Numbered from the stretch's first letter, positions 9,646 to 18,719 are shown. The stretch is DNA of 64,000 nt from Streptomyces sp. NBC_01304 (GCF_035975855.1 NZ_CP109055.1:2914001-2978000); one strand, 5' to 3'. The notes: generated from the sequence alone by a model not told the origin. Made by a program: numbers and translations.

Positions 9646-10956
9646 TCACACCTTTTCGGAGACGCCTGGCACGTCGGGTGCTTCTCGTACGTCGCCGGGG
9701 ATGCGGCCCGTCACGGCCGGGCTAGTCCTGCCCGGCCGGGCGAGCAGGGCGACCACGAAGGCGAGGCCCGCCGCCGCGCTGCCGACGGCGAACGCCGCGC
9801 CGGCGCCGTACGACTCGGCGAGCCGCCCGGCCACCGCGAGCGTGACGGCCTGTCCCCCGACGAAGGCGCTGACCGCCCAGGTCATGCCCTCGCCTAGACG
9901 CTCCACCGGTACCGCGCGCTCGGTGAGGCCGAACCCGGTGATGAGGTTCGGGGCGAAGATCGCGCCGAAGACGGTCACCACGACGTACAGGCCGAGCATG
10001 CTGTCCGTCCACACCAGCGGCAGCGAGAGCAGTGCCGCGGCGGCCGTCGCCAGGCGCCAGCGCAGATGCAGCCCGAAGCTCTCCGGGAGGGCCGCCATGG
10101 AGACCCCGACGACGGCGCTCATGACGCCCATCGCGGCATAGACGAGGCCCGCCTGGTCCTCGTGCCCCAACTCCTGCGTGAGGGCGCCGATGCCCGCACC
10201 GCAGCCGCCGAGCAGGATGCCGACGAAGGCGAGGCCGACGCGCACCACGTACGCCTCGCGCGGCAGCCGGCGCCGCCCGGTACGCGCGCGTGCGGGATCC
10301 CCCTCCGCACGCGCGCGCACCGACTGCGGGGTCCGCGCGGTCGGGTGCAGCGCGAAGCCCGTGCCGCACACGGCGACCAGGACGGCCGCCAACGCGAAGG
10401 CGTATCCCGGGTGTCCGGCCACCGCGGCCAGGCCCACCACGGCCGGGCCGAGCACGAAGGACACGTCGTCCATCGTGCCCTCCAGCGTGAGCACCGTGCC
10501 GACCACCCGCTCCGGCGCCCCCGCGCGGCGGGCGAGGGCCACGGTCCTGGCCCGGGCGAGCGGCCCGATGCCCGGGACCGAGGCACCGGCGAGCACGCCG
10601 CACAGGACGAGCAGGGGCGTGGGCAGGCCGAGCAGGGCGGCCGTGAGGTACACCGCGAGGGCCACGGCGTTGGCCAGCGAGAAGGCGATGACCACCGACC
10701 GCTGGCCGAGCCGGTCCGCGAGCCGCCCGACGTACGGGCCCATGGCCACCTGCCCGAGGGCGAGCGCACAGGCGACGATGCCGCCGGTGGCCAGCGATCC
10801 ACTGGTCTCGTGGATCAGCAGCACACTGCCGAACTGGATGATCGCCACCGGCAGTCGGCCCAGGAAGGAGATCACCGGGAGCAGCGGACCGGTCAGCGCG
10901 ACGACCTGCCGATACATCCCGATTGCCCCCATTGGGGCCGTGTCCCTGTCAGCCAT
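9646..10956 (-). CDS. MFS transporter
   Basis: A 436-residue protein with about twelve hydrophobic segments, the loop GPYVGRLADRLGQR between helices 2 and 3 (MFS motif A), and a long basic cytoplasmic loop near the middle (HPTARTPQSVRARAEGDPARARTGRRR). It is an inner-membrane secondary carrier, most like the streptomycete drug/metabolite exporters. It is transcribed convergently with glgX, with the two stop codons forming TGATCA and no spacer at all, and divergently from treY, with 81 bases between the starts. A role in sugar movement is possible from context only. Confidence 0.8.
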   Translation of the reverse strand: MADRDTAPMGAIGMYRQVVALTGPLLPVISFLGRLPVAIIQFGSVLLIHETSGSLATGGIVACALALGQVAMGPYVGRLADRLGQRSVVIAFSLANAVALAVYLTAALLGLPTPLLVLCGVLAGASVPGIGPLARARTVALARRAGAPERVVGTVLTLEGTMDDVSFVLGPAVVGLAAVAGHPGYAFALAAVLVAVCGTGFALHPTARTPQSVRARAEGDPARARTGRRRLPREAYVVRVGLAFVGILLGGCGAGIGALTQELGHEDQAGLVYAAMGVMSAVVGVSMAALPESFGLHLRWRLATAAAALLSLPLVWTDSMLGLYVVVTVFGAIFAPNLITGFGLTERAVPVERLGEGMTWAVSAFVGGQAVTLAVAGRLAESYGAGAAFAVGSAAAGLAFVVALLARPGRTSPAVTGRIPGDVREAPDVPGVSEKV

Positions 10957-11037
10957 CGTCCGACGCTAACGACCGCTCGGCCGACCGAAGGGGGCCCCGA
11001 TTGCACGAAAGCCGCCCAGGCGGGTACGTACGTTCGC

Positions 11038-13479
11038 ATGACGCCTGAGGACGTGCGTACGACCCCACCGCGCCCCATCCGCAACTTCGCGCCGCCCACG
11101 GCCACCTACCGGCTGCAGCTGAGTCCCGCCTTCCCCTTCGCGGCGGCCGCGGCGGCCGTGCCGTATCTGGCGGGGCTCGGGGTCTCCCATCTGCATCTGT
11201 CGCCGGTCCTCGAGGCCGTGCCCGGCTCGGCCCACGGCTATGACGTCGTCGACCACGCGCGCGTGCGCGGCGAACTCGGCGGCGAGGAGGGGCTGCGGGC
11301 CCTGTCCGTGGCCGCGCGGGCGCACGGGCTCGGCCTGGTCGTCGACATCGTGCCCAACCACATGGCCGCGGCCCCCCGGCACAACCGGGCGCTGTGGGAC
11401 GTGCTGCGGCGCGGCCCGCACTCGCCGTACGCGCGGTGGTTCGACATCGACTGGCAGGCCGGCGGCGGACGGGTTCTGCTGCCCGTCCTCGCCCACCGGC
11501 TCGGCGCCGAGCTCGGGCAATTGCAGGTGACGGGCGGCGTGCTGCGCTACGGCGACCACGAGTTCCCTCTTAGGGAGGGCAGCGCCGGGCTGCCGCTGCC
11601 GGAGCTGCTCGAAGTGCAGTGGTACCGGCTCGGCTGGTGGCGGCTCGCCCGGACCGAGCTCAACTACCGGCGTTTCTTCACCATTTCGGACCTCATAGGG
11701 GTGCGCGTCGAGGACCCGGAGGTCTTCGACGCCACGCACGCGAAGATCCTCGAGCTGGTGCGCGACGGCGTGGTCGACGGCCTGCGGGTGGACCATCCGG
11801 ACGGGCTCGCGGACCCGGGCGCGTACTTACGGAAACTGGACGAGGAGACGGGCGGGCGCTGGACCGTCGTGGAGAAGATCCTCGCCGACGGCGAGCAGCT
11901 GCCCGCGGTCTGGCCGGTCGCGGGGAGCACCGGGTACGACGCGCTGCGGCACATCGACGGGCTCTTCGTGGACCCCGAGGGCGTGGGTGAACTCCTCGGC
12001 CGCTACCGGGCGTTCGCGAGCCCGGAGAGCGACCGGGGCGGGCACTGGGGGACGACGGTGCGGCGGGCCGCGTACAAGGTGGTCACGCACGAGCTGGCCG
12101 CCGAGGTCGACCGCCTGGTGCGGGCCGCGGACGTCTGCGCCGAGCTGCACGACCACGCCCCGTGGGCGCTGCGGGCCGCGCTGCGGGAGCTCCTGGTGCG
12201 GCTGCCCGTGTACCGGCCGTACGGCGCCGGGGACGCGGACCGCGCGGTGCTCACCGACCGGGCCGCCGAGGAGGCCCGGTCGCGTTTCGCGGTGCCGGAG
12301 GAGGCCCAGGCGGTCGACTACGTACGGGAGTTGCTCCTGGGCGGCTCCGGGACCGAGGAGGCGGAGGTGCTGCGGGCGCGGTTCGCGCAGACCGCGTCGG
12401 CGCTGCGGGCGAAGGCGGTCGAGGACACGGCCTGCTTCCGCTATGTGCCGCTCCTGTCGGCCGCGGAGGTGGGCGGGAGCCCCGGGGCGCCCGCGCTCGC
12501 TCCTGAGGCCTTCCACGCCTTCTGTACGCGGCTGCAGCGGGACTGGCCGGCCACCGGGACGGTGCTGTCCACGCATGACACCAAGCGCAGCGCGGATGTG
12601 CGGGCGGGGACGGCCGTGCTCTCCGAATGCCCGGACCGGTGGGGCGAGTTCCTCGACCGGGTCACGGCGGCGATGGAGCAGGACGAAGAGGGCCACGCCC
12701 CCGACCGGCAGCTGGCGTGGGCGACCTGGCAGACCGCCGTCGGCGCCGGCCCCCTGGGCGGGGACCGGCTGCGGGACGCGATGCTCAAGCACGCGCGCGA
12801 GGCGGGGCTCTACACCGGCTGGACCGAGCCCGACGCGGTGTACGAGCAGGCGGTGGCGGCGTTCGTGGCGGCGGGGCCGTGCGGGGCCCTGCGGGGCGTC
12901 GTCGAGTCCTTCCGCGCCGAACTCGCGCCGCACACGCGGGCCAACGTTCTGGGCGCGGCCCTGCTGCACCTGACGATGCCGGGCGTGCCGGACCTGTACC
13001 AGGGCACGGAGCAGGTCCGGTGCGAGCTCGTCGACCCGGACAACCGGCGTCCGGTGAGCTTCGAGCCCGCGAAGCCGGAGGGCCTGGACGCGGAGAAGCC
13101 GGCCCTCACGACCACGGCCCTGCGCCTGCGCCGCGGCCGCCCCGAGGTCTTCGGCGAGTCGGCGACGTACGAGCCACTGCGCGCGCGTGGCCCCGCGGCG
13201 GACCACTGCGTGGCCTTCGCCCGCTCCGGCGAGGTGATCACGGCGGTGACCCGGCTCTCGCTCCGCCTTGCGCGGGCGGGCGGCTGGCGGGACACGTCGC
13301 TCTCGCTGCCCGAGGGGCGGTACGTCGATGTGCTCGCCGCCGAGGGCGAGTCGGTCCGGGAGTTCTCGGGGCACACGCGCGTGGCGGAGATTTTCGAGGG
13401 GCGGCCGGTCGCGTTGCTGGTGCGGCTGCGAGAAGAGCGGGGTGGGGGTGGGGTGGGGAAGTCAACAGGCACCACGTGA
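11038..13479 (+). CDS. treY: Malto-oligosyltrehalose synthase
   Basis: An 813-residue GH13_26 enzyme that isomerises the reducing-end alpha-1,4 bond of malto-oligosaccharides to alpha-1,1, giving maltooligosyltrehalose for TreZ. The opening TATYRLQLSPAFPF and VVDIVPNHMA are typical. Catalytic residues are Asp252 (LRVDHPDG), Glu279 (TVVEKIL) and Asp514 (STHDTKRS), and the C-terminal part has MPGVPDLYQGTE. The ATG at 11038 is the natural start. The frame is open far upstream, but that part is opposite the MFS gene and has no family similarity. Codon 264 is TTA (11827-11829), a bldA signal. The last codons contain a G-quadruplex motif. The stop lies in the palindrome CGTGACGTCACG shared with the convergent LysR gene. 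Confidence 0.92.
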   Translation: MTPEDVRTTPPRPIRNFAPPTATYRLQLSPAFPFAAAAAAVPYLAGLGVSHLHLSPVLEAVPGSAHGYDVVDHARVRGELGGEEGLRALSVAARAHGLGLVVDIVPNHMAAAPRHNRALWDVLRRGPHSPYARWFDIDWQAGGGRVLLPVLAHRLGAELGQLQVTGGVLRYGDHEFPLREGSAGLPLPELLEVQWYRLGWWRLARTELNYRRFFTISDLIGVRVEDPEVFDATHAKILELVRDGVVDGLRVDHPDGLADPGAYLRKLDEETGGRWTVVEKILADGEQLPAVWPVAGSTGYDALRHIDGLFVDPEGVGELLGRYRAFASPESDRGGHWGTTVRRAAYKVVTHELAAEVDRLVRAADVCAELHDHAPWALRAALRELLVRLPVYRPYGAGDADRAVLTDRAAEEARSRFAVPEEAQAVDYVRELLLGGSGTEEAEVLRARFAQTASALRAKAVEDTACFRYVPLLSAAEVGGSPGAPALAPEAFHAFCTRLQRDWPATGTVLSTHDTKRSADVRAGTAVLSECPDRWGEFLDRVTAAMEQDEEGHAPDRQLAWATWQTAVGAGPLGGDRLRDAMLKHAREAGLYTGWTEPDAVYEQAVAAFVAAGPCGALRGVVESFRAELAPHTRANVLGAALLHLTMPGVPDLYQGTEQVRCELVDPDNRRPVSFEPAKPEGLDAEKPALTTTALRLRRGRPEVFGESATYEPLRARGPAADHCVAFARSGEVITAVTRLSLRLARAGGWRDTSLSLPEGRYVDVLAAEGESVREFSGHTRVAEIFEGRPVALLVRLREERGGGGVGKSTGTT
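13439..13458 (+). other. G-quadruplex motif in the 3' end of treY
   Basis: Runs of G4, G5, G4 and G4 are separated by single T bases, the most stable loop geometry for a quadruplex. It lies on the coding strand, ends about 18 bases before the treY stop, and encodes a Gly-rich tail with little apparent structural constraint. Confidence 0.75.
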
Positions 13480-13481
13480 CG

Positions 13482-14408
13482 TCACGGGGCGACCTCCTGG
13501 GCACGGTCCGGAGGCTCCGGCACCTGCGTCGGCGGCAGCGTCCCGCGCAGCACCTCCACGAACTTCGCCGCCGCGCCCGCCGGCTCCGTTCGCGAGAAGA
13601 CCGTGAGCGGGCGGCGCCAGGGCGGGTCGACCGACAGGACCACGCAGTCCTCGCCCACCGCGCCGCGTACGACGTGCGAGGGCGCGGTGGCGATGCCGAC
13701 GCCCGCCGCCGCCATCCGGACCGCCGTCGACGTGTGCTCCGTCCACACCGCCGTACGCGGCGTGAAGCCGGCCCGGCCGCAGGCCCAGTCGAGGAAGCGC
13801 TGGCCCTGGACGACGGGTTCCATGGCGCAGCGCACCCAGGGGCGGTCGGCGAGTTCGGGAAGCTTGACCGTGGTGCGGCCGGCCAGGTGGTCGTCGAAGG
13901 GCACCGCGAGGACGATCTCCTCCTCGCCGACCGGGATCACGGACCCCGTCCAGTACTGGGGCGCCGGGCCGAGCGCCAGGTCCGCGACGCCCCGCTCGAC
14001 CTGCTCCTCCAACTCGTCCGTGGTGCCGTACTCGTGCAGCAGCAGCTGCACGCCGGGGTGGGCGCGGCTCCAGCGCGCGAAGACCTCGGGCAGGATGCCG
14101 ACCGCCACCGCGTGGATCGCCGCGATGTGCAGCTCGCCGCCCTCGGCCCCGGCCGCCGCGCGGGCCGCCCGCTGGGCCTGCTGGGCGCTGCGCACGGCGA
14201 GTTCGGCGTGCGGCAGGAAGGCGCGGCCCATGGCGGTCAGCCGCACCCCGCGCGTCATGCGCTCCAGGAGCGCGCCGCCGACGGACTTCTCCAGGGCCTT
14301 GATCTGGTGCGAGAGCGCGGGCTGCGTGACGTGCAGCGCCTCGGCCGCCCTCGTGAAGGAAGACTCCTCGACGACCGTCAGGAAGTACTCCATCTGTCGA
14401 AGGCTCAC
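13482..14408 (-). CDS. LysR-family transcriptional regulator
   Basis: A 308-residue protein with an N-terminal winged helix-turn-helix (LRQMEYFLTVVEESSFTRAAEALHVTQPALSHQIKALEKSVG, the hallmark of LysR regulators) and a C-terminal periplasmic-binding-protein-like effector domain (about 90-295). The start is taken as the GTG at 14406-14408, which gives the usual VSLRQMEYF beginning. The same frame stays open upstream through the lpd start, but that part is not conserved-looking. It is divergent from the lipoamide dehydrogenase gene with about 100 bases between them, the classic LysR arrangement, so control of that gene and autorepression are likely. The inducer is unknown. Confidence 0.88.
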   Translation of the reverse strand: MSLRQMEYFLTVVEESSFTRAAEALHVTQPALSHQIKALEKSVGGALLERMTRGVRLTAMGRAFLPHAELAVRSAQQAQRAARAAAGAEGGELHIAAIHAVAVGILPEVFARWSRAHPGVQLLLHEYGTTDELEEQVERGVADLALGPAPQYWTGSVIPVGEEEIVLAVPFDDHLAGRTTVKLPELADRPWVRCAMEPVVQGQRFLDWACGRAGFTPRTAVWTEHTSTAVRMAAAGVGIATAPSHVVRGAVGEDCVVLSVDPPWRRPLTVFSRTEPAGAAAKFVEVLRGTLPPTQVPEPPDRAQEVAP

Positions 14409-14468
14409 CGCCGGACCCCGGCCTTTCCATGAACGCCATAAACGCTGTGCATCGAGCCCACAAAAACA

Positions 14469-14488
14469 TTGCCTTGGACTCATGGCAA
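14469..14488. promoter_or_regulatory. Candidate LysR operator between the divergent regulator and lpd
   Basis: TTGCC (14469-14473) and GGCAA (14484-14488) form a perfect inverted repeat with a 10-base spacer, located in the divergent promoter region 22 bases before the lpd ATG. Its dyad shape and position fit a LysR binding site. Confidence 0.45.
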
Positions 14489-14510
14489 GGTCCGGAGGGA
14501 GGCTTCGATC

Positions 14511-15956
14511 ATGAACAACGCAGCAGACATCGCAGCAGAGAACGCCGCGGCAGTGACCAATGAAGCGGACGTCATCGTCATCGGAGGCGGCACCGGCGGC
14601 TACTCCACCGCCCTGCGCGCGGCCCACCTCGGCCTCACCGTGATCCTCGCCGAGCGCGACAAGGTCGGCGGCACCTGCCTGCACCGCGGCTGCATCCCCA
14701 GCAAGGCCATGCTGCACGCGGCGGAGCTCGTCGACGGCATCGGCGAGGCCCGCGAGCGCTGGGGCGTGAAGGCGAGCGTCGACTCGATCGACTGGTCCGC
14801 CCTCGTGGCCACCAGGGACGACATCGTCTCCCGCAACCACAAGGGCGTCGAGGCCCACCTCGGCCACGCGAACGTCCAGGTCGTGCACGGCAGCGCGGAG
14901 TTGACCGGTCCGCGCGGGGTGCGGGTCGACGGCCGTCACTACACCGCGCGCCGGGGCATCGTCCTCGCGACCGGCTCACGGCCGCGTACGCTGCCGGGCC
15001 TGGAGCCCGACGGGCGGCGCGTGGTCACCAGTGACGACGCCCTGTTCGCACCGGGCCTGCCGCAGTCCGTCCTGGTCCTGGGCGGCGGCGCGATCGGCGT
15101 CGAGTACGCGTCGTTCCACCGCTCCATGGGCGCCGACGTCACCCTGATCGAGGCCGCCGACCGCCTCGTACCGCTCGAAGACGCCGATGTGAGCCGCCAC
15201 TTGACCCGCGGCCTGAAGAAGCGCGGCATCGACGTCCAGGTCGGTGCGCGGCTGGAGGGCGCCACGGTGCTCGAGGACGGCGTACGCGCCACCGTACGCA
15301 CCGCGCGGGGCGAGATCCGCACCCTGGACGCCGAACGGCTCCTGGTCGCCGTGGGCCGCGCCCCGGTGACGGACGGCCTGGGCCTCGCGGCGGCCGGGAT
15401 CACCACGGACGAGCGCGGTTTCGTCGCGCCGGCCGACTGGGACCGCCTGGAGACGGCCGTGCCCGGCATCCACGTCGTCGGTGATCTGCTGCCGCCGCCC
15501 TCGCTCGGCCTCGCCCACGCCTCGTTCGCGGAGGGCCTGTTGGTGGCCGAGACGCTCGCCGGGCTCGCCTCGCCGCCCGTCGACTACGCGGCCGTGCCCC
15601 GCGTGACCTACTCGTCGCCGCAGACCGCGTCCGTCGGCCTGAGCGAGGCGGAGGCACGCGCGCGTGGCCACGAGGTCGACGTGAACACGATGCCGCTGAC
15701 GGCCGTGGCCAAGGGCATGGTGCACGGCCAGGGCGGCATGGTGAAGGTCGTCGCCGTGCAGGGTGGCGGGCAGGTCCTCGGCGTCCACCTGGTCGGCCCG
15801 CATGTGTCGGAGATGATCGCCGAGAGCCAGCTCATCGTCGGCTGGGACGCCGAACCGGGCGATGTGGCCCGGCATATCCACGCCCACCCGACGCTGTCCG
15901 AGGCGGTCGGCGAGACCTTCCTGACCCTCGCGGGGCGCGGCCTGCACCAGCAGTGA
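14511..15956 (+). CDS. lpdA: Dihydrolipoyl dehydrogenase (flavin disulfide reductase)
   Basis: A 481-residue pyridine-nucleotide disulfide oxidoreductase. Residues 16-30 (IVIGGGTGGYSTALR) bind FAD, GGTCLHRGCIPSK contains the redox pair Cys56/Cys61, VLVLGGGAIGVEYAS (about 185-200) binds NAD, and the C-terminal dimerisation domain ends with HIHAHPTLSEAVGE, which has the active-site His-Glu pair. These are the E3 signatures of 2-oxoacid dehydrogenase complexes, where the enzyme reoxidises lipoyl groups. GGAGGGAGG at 14494-14502 sets the start. It is not next to E1/E2 genes, so it is either the general E3 or a specialised copy under the neighbouring LysR regulator. A hairpin follows the gene. Confidence 0.9.
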   Translation: MNNAADIAAENAAAVTNEADVIVIGGGTGGYSTALRAAHLGLTVILAERDKVGGTCLHRGCIPSKAMLHAAELVDGIGEARERWGVKASVDSIDWSALVATRDDIVSRNHKGVEAHLGHANVQVVHGSAELTGPRGVRVDGRHYTARRGIVLATGSRPRTLPGLEPDGRRVVTSDDALFAPGLPQSVLVLGGGAIGVEYASFHRSMGADVTLIEAADRLVPLEDADVSRHLTRGLKKRGIDVQVGARLEGATVLEDGVRATVRTARGEIRTLDAERLLVAVGRAPVTDGLGLAAAGITTDERGFVAPADWDRLETAVPGIHVVGDLLPPPSLGLAHASFAEGLLVAETLAGLASPPVDYAAVPRVTYSSPQTASVGLSEAEARARGHEVDVNTMPLTAVAKGMVHGQGGMVKVVAVQGGGQVLGVHLVGPHVSEMIAESQLIVGWDAEPGDVARHIHAHPTLSEAVGETFLTLAGRGLHQQ

Positions 15957-15986
15957 GAGTCCCCGCGCGTGCGGGCGATGTCCTCG

Positions 15987-16023
15987 AACGCCGGACGGGC
16001 CGATGAGTCAGCCGTCCGGCGTT
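15987..16023 (+). terminator. Hairpin after lpdA with the CGCCGGACGG core
   Basis: AACGCCGGACGG (15987-15998) pairs perfectly with CCGTCCGGCGTT (16012-16023) around a 13-base loop. It lies 31 bases after the lpdA stop. The same CGCCGGACGG core occurs in the 26-bp hairpin at 50,207-50,261, so this is a recurrent streptomycete terminator-like repeat. Confidence 0.65.
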
Positions 16024-16164
16024 TGGGCAGAGTCCGTGAAGCCCTACGGTCCCGACCCGCGCACCCGCGTACGCGGACGCCCCGGCCCCGCGCCGCACGC
16101 CTCTTGACAGTGATTTCGGACCGTGGGGTACTGCGGTTGCGCACGCCGGGAGGACCATACGGGG

Positions 16165-17442
16165 GTGAGTCACCTGACGGAGCAGCACTACCCCAATGCG
16201 ACCGAACTCGTCCTGACCGCAAGGGCTTTGGCGGCCGAGCGGCCCGAGCTGTGCGTACTACGCCAGGTCGGCACGTCCCGCGCAGGGCGTCCCCTGCATC
16301 TGCTGTCCGTGGGCCGCGCCGAGCGCGGCGTCCTGGTCGTCGCGGGTGCGCATGCCAACGAACCGGTCGGCGGCCCCACCGCGCTCCATCTGGCCCGTCA
16401 GGTCGTCGACGAACGCAAGCTGCGCCACGACACCTCCTGGCACTTCCTGCTCTGCGCCGACCCGGACGGCGCGAGCCTGTACAGCTCGCCCGCGCCCCGC
16501 ACGCTCTTCGACTACCACCGCGGGTTCTTCCGCCCGGCCGGCCCCGAGCAGCCCGAGTGGGCGCCCTCCATGCTGCCGCCGGACCGGCTGCCGCCCGAGA
16601 CCCGGGCGCTGCTCGGCACGATCGACGAGCTGCGGCCCTACCTCCAGGTGTCGCTGCACGCCACCGATGTCGGCGGCAGCTGGGTGCAGTTGACCAAGGA
16701 CATCCCCGGTCTCGCCGAGCCGTTCGCCAAGTCGGCGGCGGAGCTGCACATTCCGATAGAGACCAACACCTCGGACGCCGCGGGCTGGCCGATCTCGGGG
16801 CCCGGCGTCCATGTGATGCCGCAGCCTGGCACGGACCCGCTCTTCCCGAGCCTGCCCGAGGACGTCACCCGCTCCTCCTGGCACCACGCGCACCGGTACG
16901 GCGGACTGACGGCGATCGTCGAGGTGCCGATGTGGGCGAGCGACCTGGTGGACGACACCTCCCGGCATCCCGCACCGCAGCTGGCCCTGCACCGGATCTC
17001 GCGGCGCCTGCACACCCAGGCCGGCCGGGTCGAGGACATTCTCGCGGCGACGGGCCTCGCGGGCGCCCGGGACGAGGAGTTGCCCGCGGACTGCGCTCCG
17101 ATGCTGCGGGCCGCGCACTGGGCCCTCGGTCTGGTGCCGGGTCTCGCCTCGGACTGGCAGCTGCCTCCGCCGCCGCACGCGTCGATGACGTACATCCACA
17201 GCATCGACGCCTTCGGGCGCCGGCTGCCGCTGCGGGCGGCCGCGATGGCGCTGCGCGTGCTCGACGCCGCCGGCGCGGCGGACGAGCCGGACGCGCGGCG
17301 CCTGGAGCGGCTCGTGGCGCACTGGTGCACGGCCTTCGAGGTGCGGTTCAAGGCCCGCTGGGTGCCGCTGGCCGACCAGGTCGAGCACCAGGCGCGGACC
17401 ACGCTGGCGGCCGCGCGGCACGCGCGCGTGGAAGCGGCTTGA
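16165..17442 (+). CDS. M14-family zinc carboxypeptidase-like protein
   Basis: A 425-residue protein with the zinc-site pattern of M14 peptidases: GAHANEPVG (His-x-x-Glu) near residue 73, a third ligand in QVSLHATDVGG, and a candidate catalytic Glu in LTAIVEVPMW. No signal peptide is visible, so it probably acts in the cytosol. Such enzymes remove C-terminal residues from peptides or amides. The GTG at 16165 follows GGGAGG by about eleven bases and gives a conserved-looking N-terminus, while a longer upstream start would add fourteen Cys/Arg-rich residues. It is flanked by the lpdA terminator and the SSI gene on the other strand. The substrate is unknown. Confidence 0.75.
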   Translation: MSHLTEQHYPNATELVLTARALAAERPELCVLRQVGTSRAGRPLHLLSVGRAERGVLVVAGAHANEPVGGPTALHLARQVVDERKLRHDTSWHFLLCADPDGASLYSSPAPRTLFDYHRGFFRPAGPEQPEWAPSMLPPDRLPPETRALLGTIDELRPYLQVSLHATDVGGSWVQLTKDIPGLAEPFAKSAAELHIPIETNTSDAAGWPISGPGVHVMPQPGTDPLFPSLPEDVTRSSWHHAHRYGGLTAIVEVPMWASDLVDDTSRHPAPQLALHRISRRLHTQAGRVEDILAATGLAGARDEELPADCAPMLRAAHWALGLVPGLASDWQLPPPPHASMTYIHSIDAFGRRLPLRAAAMALRVLDAAGAADEPDARRLERLVAHWCTAFEVRFKARWVPLADQVEHQARTTLAAARHARVEAA

Positions 17443-17541
17443 GCTCCACGCGCGCGTGCCCGGCGTCCACTTGGCCGGACCGGCGACTGCCGGACCGACG
17501 ACTTCCGGACCGGCCCGGTCACTGCCGCACCGGCCCGGTGA
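17443..17541. repeat. Short CCGGACCG-type repeats after the M14 gene
   Basis: The 99-base gap between the M14 gene and the convergent SSI gene holds three close copies of a CCGGACCG-like 8-mer plus two copies of ACCGGCCCGGT, which is self-complementary. It may act as a terminator for both genes. Confidence 0.4.
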
Positions 17542-17988
17542 CTACTTGGCCATCTTGGTGATCTTGAAGACCGAGCCCGTCGCGGCGTACATCTCGCAGG
17601 AGTTGCCGAACGTCTTCGCGTACACGGTCCTGCGGCCGTTCCACATGCCGTACGCGGCCGCCGTCACCGGCTGGTAGATCTTGGTGCAGATCATGTCGCG
17701 GGGCTTGATCCTGTTGATGTCGCCGCCGGCCGCGCGCAGGTCCCGGCAGGCCTCCCGCGCGCGCGGGTGGCCGCTGCCCCGCAGCGGCGGACAGTGCAGC
17801 GACTCCAGGTCGATCGGCCCGAAGGCGTCGTCGCCCTGCATGGTGCCGACCATCATCCAGTTGCCGGGGAACGCGCCCTTCTCCTCGTGCGTGTCCGCCT
17901 GCGCCGTGCCCGCGCCCGCCAGGAGCAGGGCGCCCGCCGCGGCAGTCGCCAGCAGACCACTTCGTACCGACTCGGCCTTGAGAGCCAT
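17542..17988 (-). CDS. Subtilisin-inhibitor-like (SSI family) secreted protease inhibitor
   Basis: A 148-residue precursor with a signal peptide (residues 1 to about 31, ending in AQA). The mature part carries the SSI pattern: four cysteines (66, 81, 101, 131) for two disulfides, CRDLRAAGGDI, the reactive-site loop CTKIYQPV and VYAKTFGNSCEM. By comparison with SSI, where the scissile bond follows Met in CPMVYDP, the P1 residue here is Lys103, which predicts inhibition of trypsin-like proteases. SSI proteins act outside the cell and often bind the producer's own proteases. The ATG at 17988 is chosen because it gives a standard signal peptide. A stretch of 182 bases separates it from the FHA gene. 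Confidence 0.9.
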   Translation of the reverse strand: MALKAESVRSGLLATAAAGALLLAGAGTAQADTHEEKGAFPGNWMMVGTMQGDDAFGPIDLESLHCPPLRGSGHPRAREACRDLRAAGGDINRIKPRDMICTKIYQPVTAAAYGMWNGRRTVYAKTFGNSCEMYAATGSVFKITKMAK

Positions 17989-18170
17989 GTGACCGTCACC
18001 GTTCCTTGCGTTCGTCGATGCGCGCGGGCGAACTCCCGCGCCGCTGGATGCATCGACACACCGGGGCCCGACGATCACCTGTGCTCACTCGAACGGGACG
18101 TGCAGAAACGTGACACATGCTCCAAATGGTCGCAAATGCCCGGTTTTGGAAAGCGTTTCAGGAACAGCGA

Positions 18171-18719
18171 TCAGTAACCGGCGAGCCGGAACGCCATCGA
18201 CCCGAAGCTCACGTGGTCGCCCTCGCGGACCACCGCGGCGCCCACCACACGCCGCCCGTTCACGCTCGTGCCGTTCGTCGAGCCGAGGTCGCGCAGCACC
18301 CACAGGCCGCCCTGCAGACGCAGCTCCGCATGGATCCGGGAGACCGTCTCGTGGCTCAGCCGCAGGCCGTTGGCCGGGTCGCGCCCGATGCGCAGCGGGA
18401 AGGGCCCCGGCGCCGGCAGGAGCAGCTTGGGCAGCCGCTCGGCCCGCCACGCCCTGCGCACCCGCACCGTGAACGCCGAGACGGCGCCCACCGCGTCGGT
18501 CACCCGCCGGGTCCAGCGCCCCTCGTTCGGCAGGTCGGCGGTGAGGACGGCGAGTTCGTCGGACCTGCGGGCGGACAGCGCCAGCTCCATGCGGCGCACG
18601 AACGTGTCGTGCGAGAGCCGGCCCTGGGCAACGCCGTCGCGCAGCGCTTCGAGCACCTTGTCGCGTTCCGCGTCGGAAAGCCGCGCAGGATAGGTGGGGA
18701 ACTCGAAGGACGACGTCAC
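18171..18719 (-). CDS. DUF1707-FHA domain protein
   Basis: A 182-residue cytosolic protein. The N-terminal part (SDAERDKVLEALRDGVAQGRLSHDTFVRRMELALSARRSDELAVLTADLP) is the DUF1707 helical domain found in many actinomycete membrane or signalling proteins. The C-terminal part (about 90-180) is a forkhead-associated domain with the phosphothreonine-binding residues in RIGRDPANGLRLSHETVSRIHAEL and LGSTNGTSVNGRRV. It should bind a Thr-phosphorylated partner of a Ser/Thr kinase, and a kinase of that class is encoded at 56.8-58.6 kb, though any link is unproven. The GTG at 18717-18719 lacks a clear Shine-Dalgarno, so a leaderless mRNA is possible. Confidence 0.85.
   Translation of the reverse strand: MTSSFEFPTYPARLSDAERDKVLEALRDGVAQGRLSHDTFVRRMELALSARRSDELAVLTADLPNEGRWTRRVTDAVGAVSAFTVRVRRAWRAERLPKLLLPAPGPFPLRIGRDPANGLRLSHETVSRIHAELRLQGGLWVLRDLGSTNGTSVNGRRVVGAAVVREGDHVSFGSMAFRLAGY

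Noticed and set aside
10066..11037. 324-codon extension of treY upstream
   Set aside because: It overlaps the MFS gene on the other strand and has no treY-like sequence. The ATG at 11038 gives the expected N-terminus and length.
14409..14939. N-terminal extension of the LysR regulator into lpdA
   Set aside because: The added part overlaps lpdA on the opposite strand and precedes a typical LysR start (VSLRQMEYF), so the short form is used.
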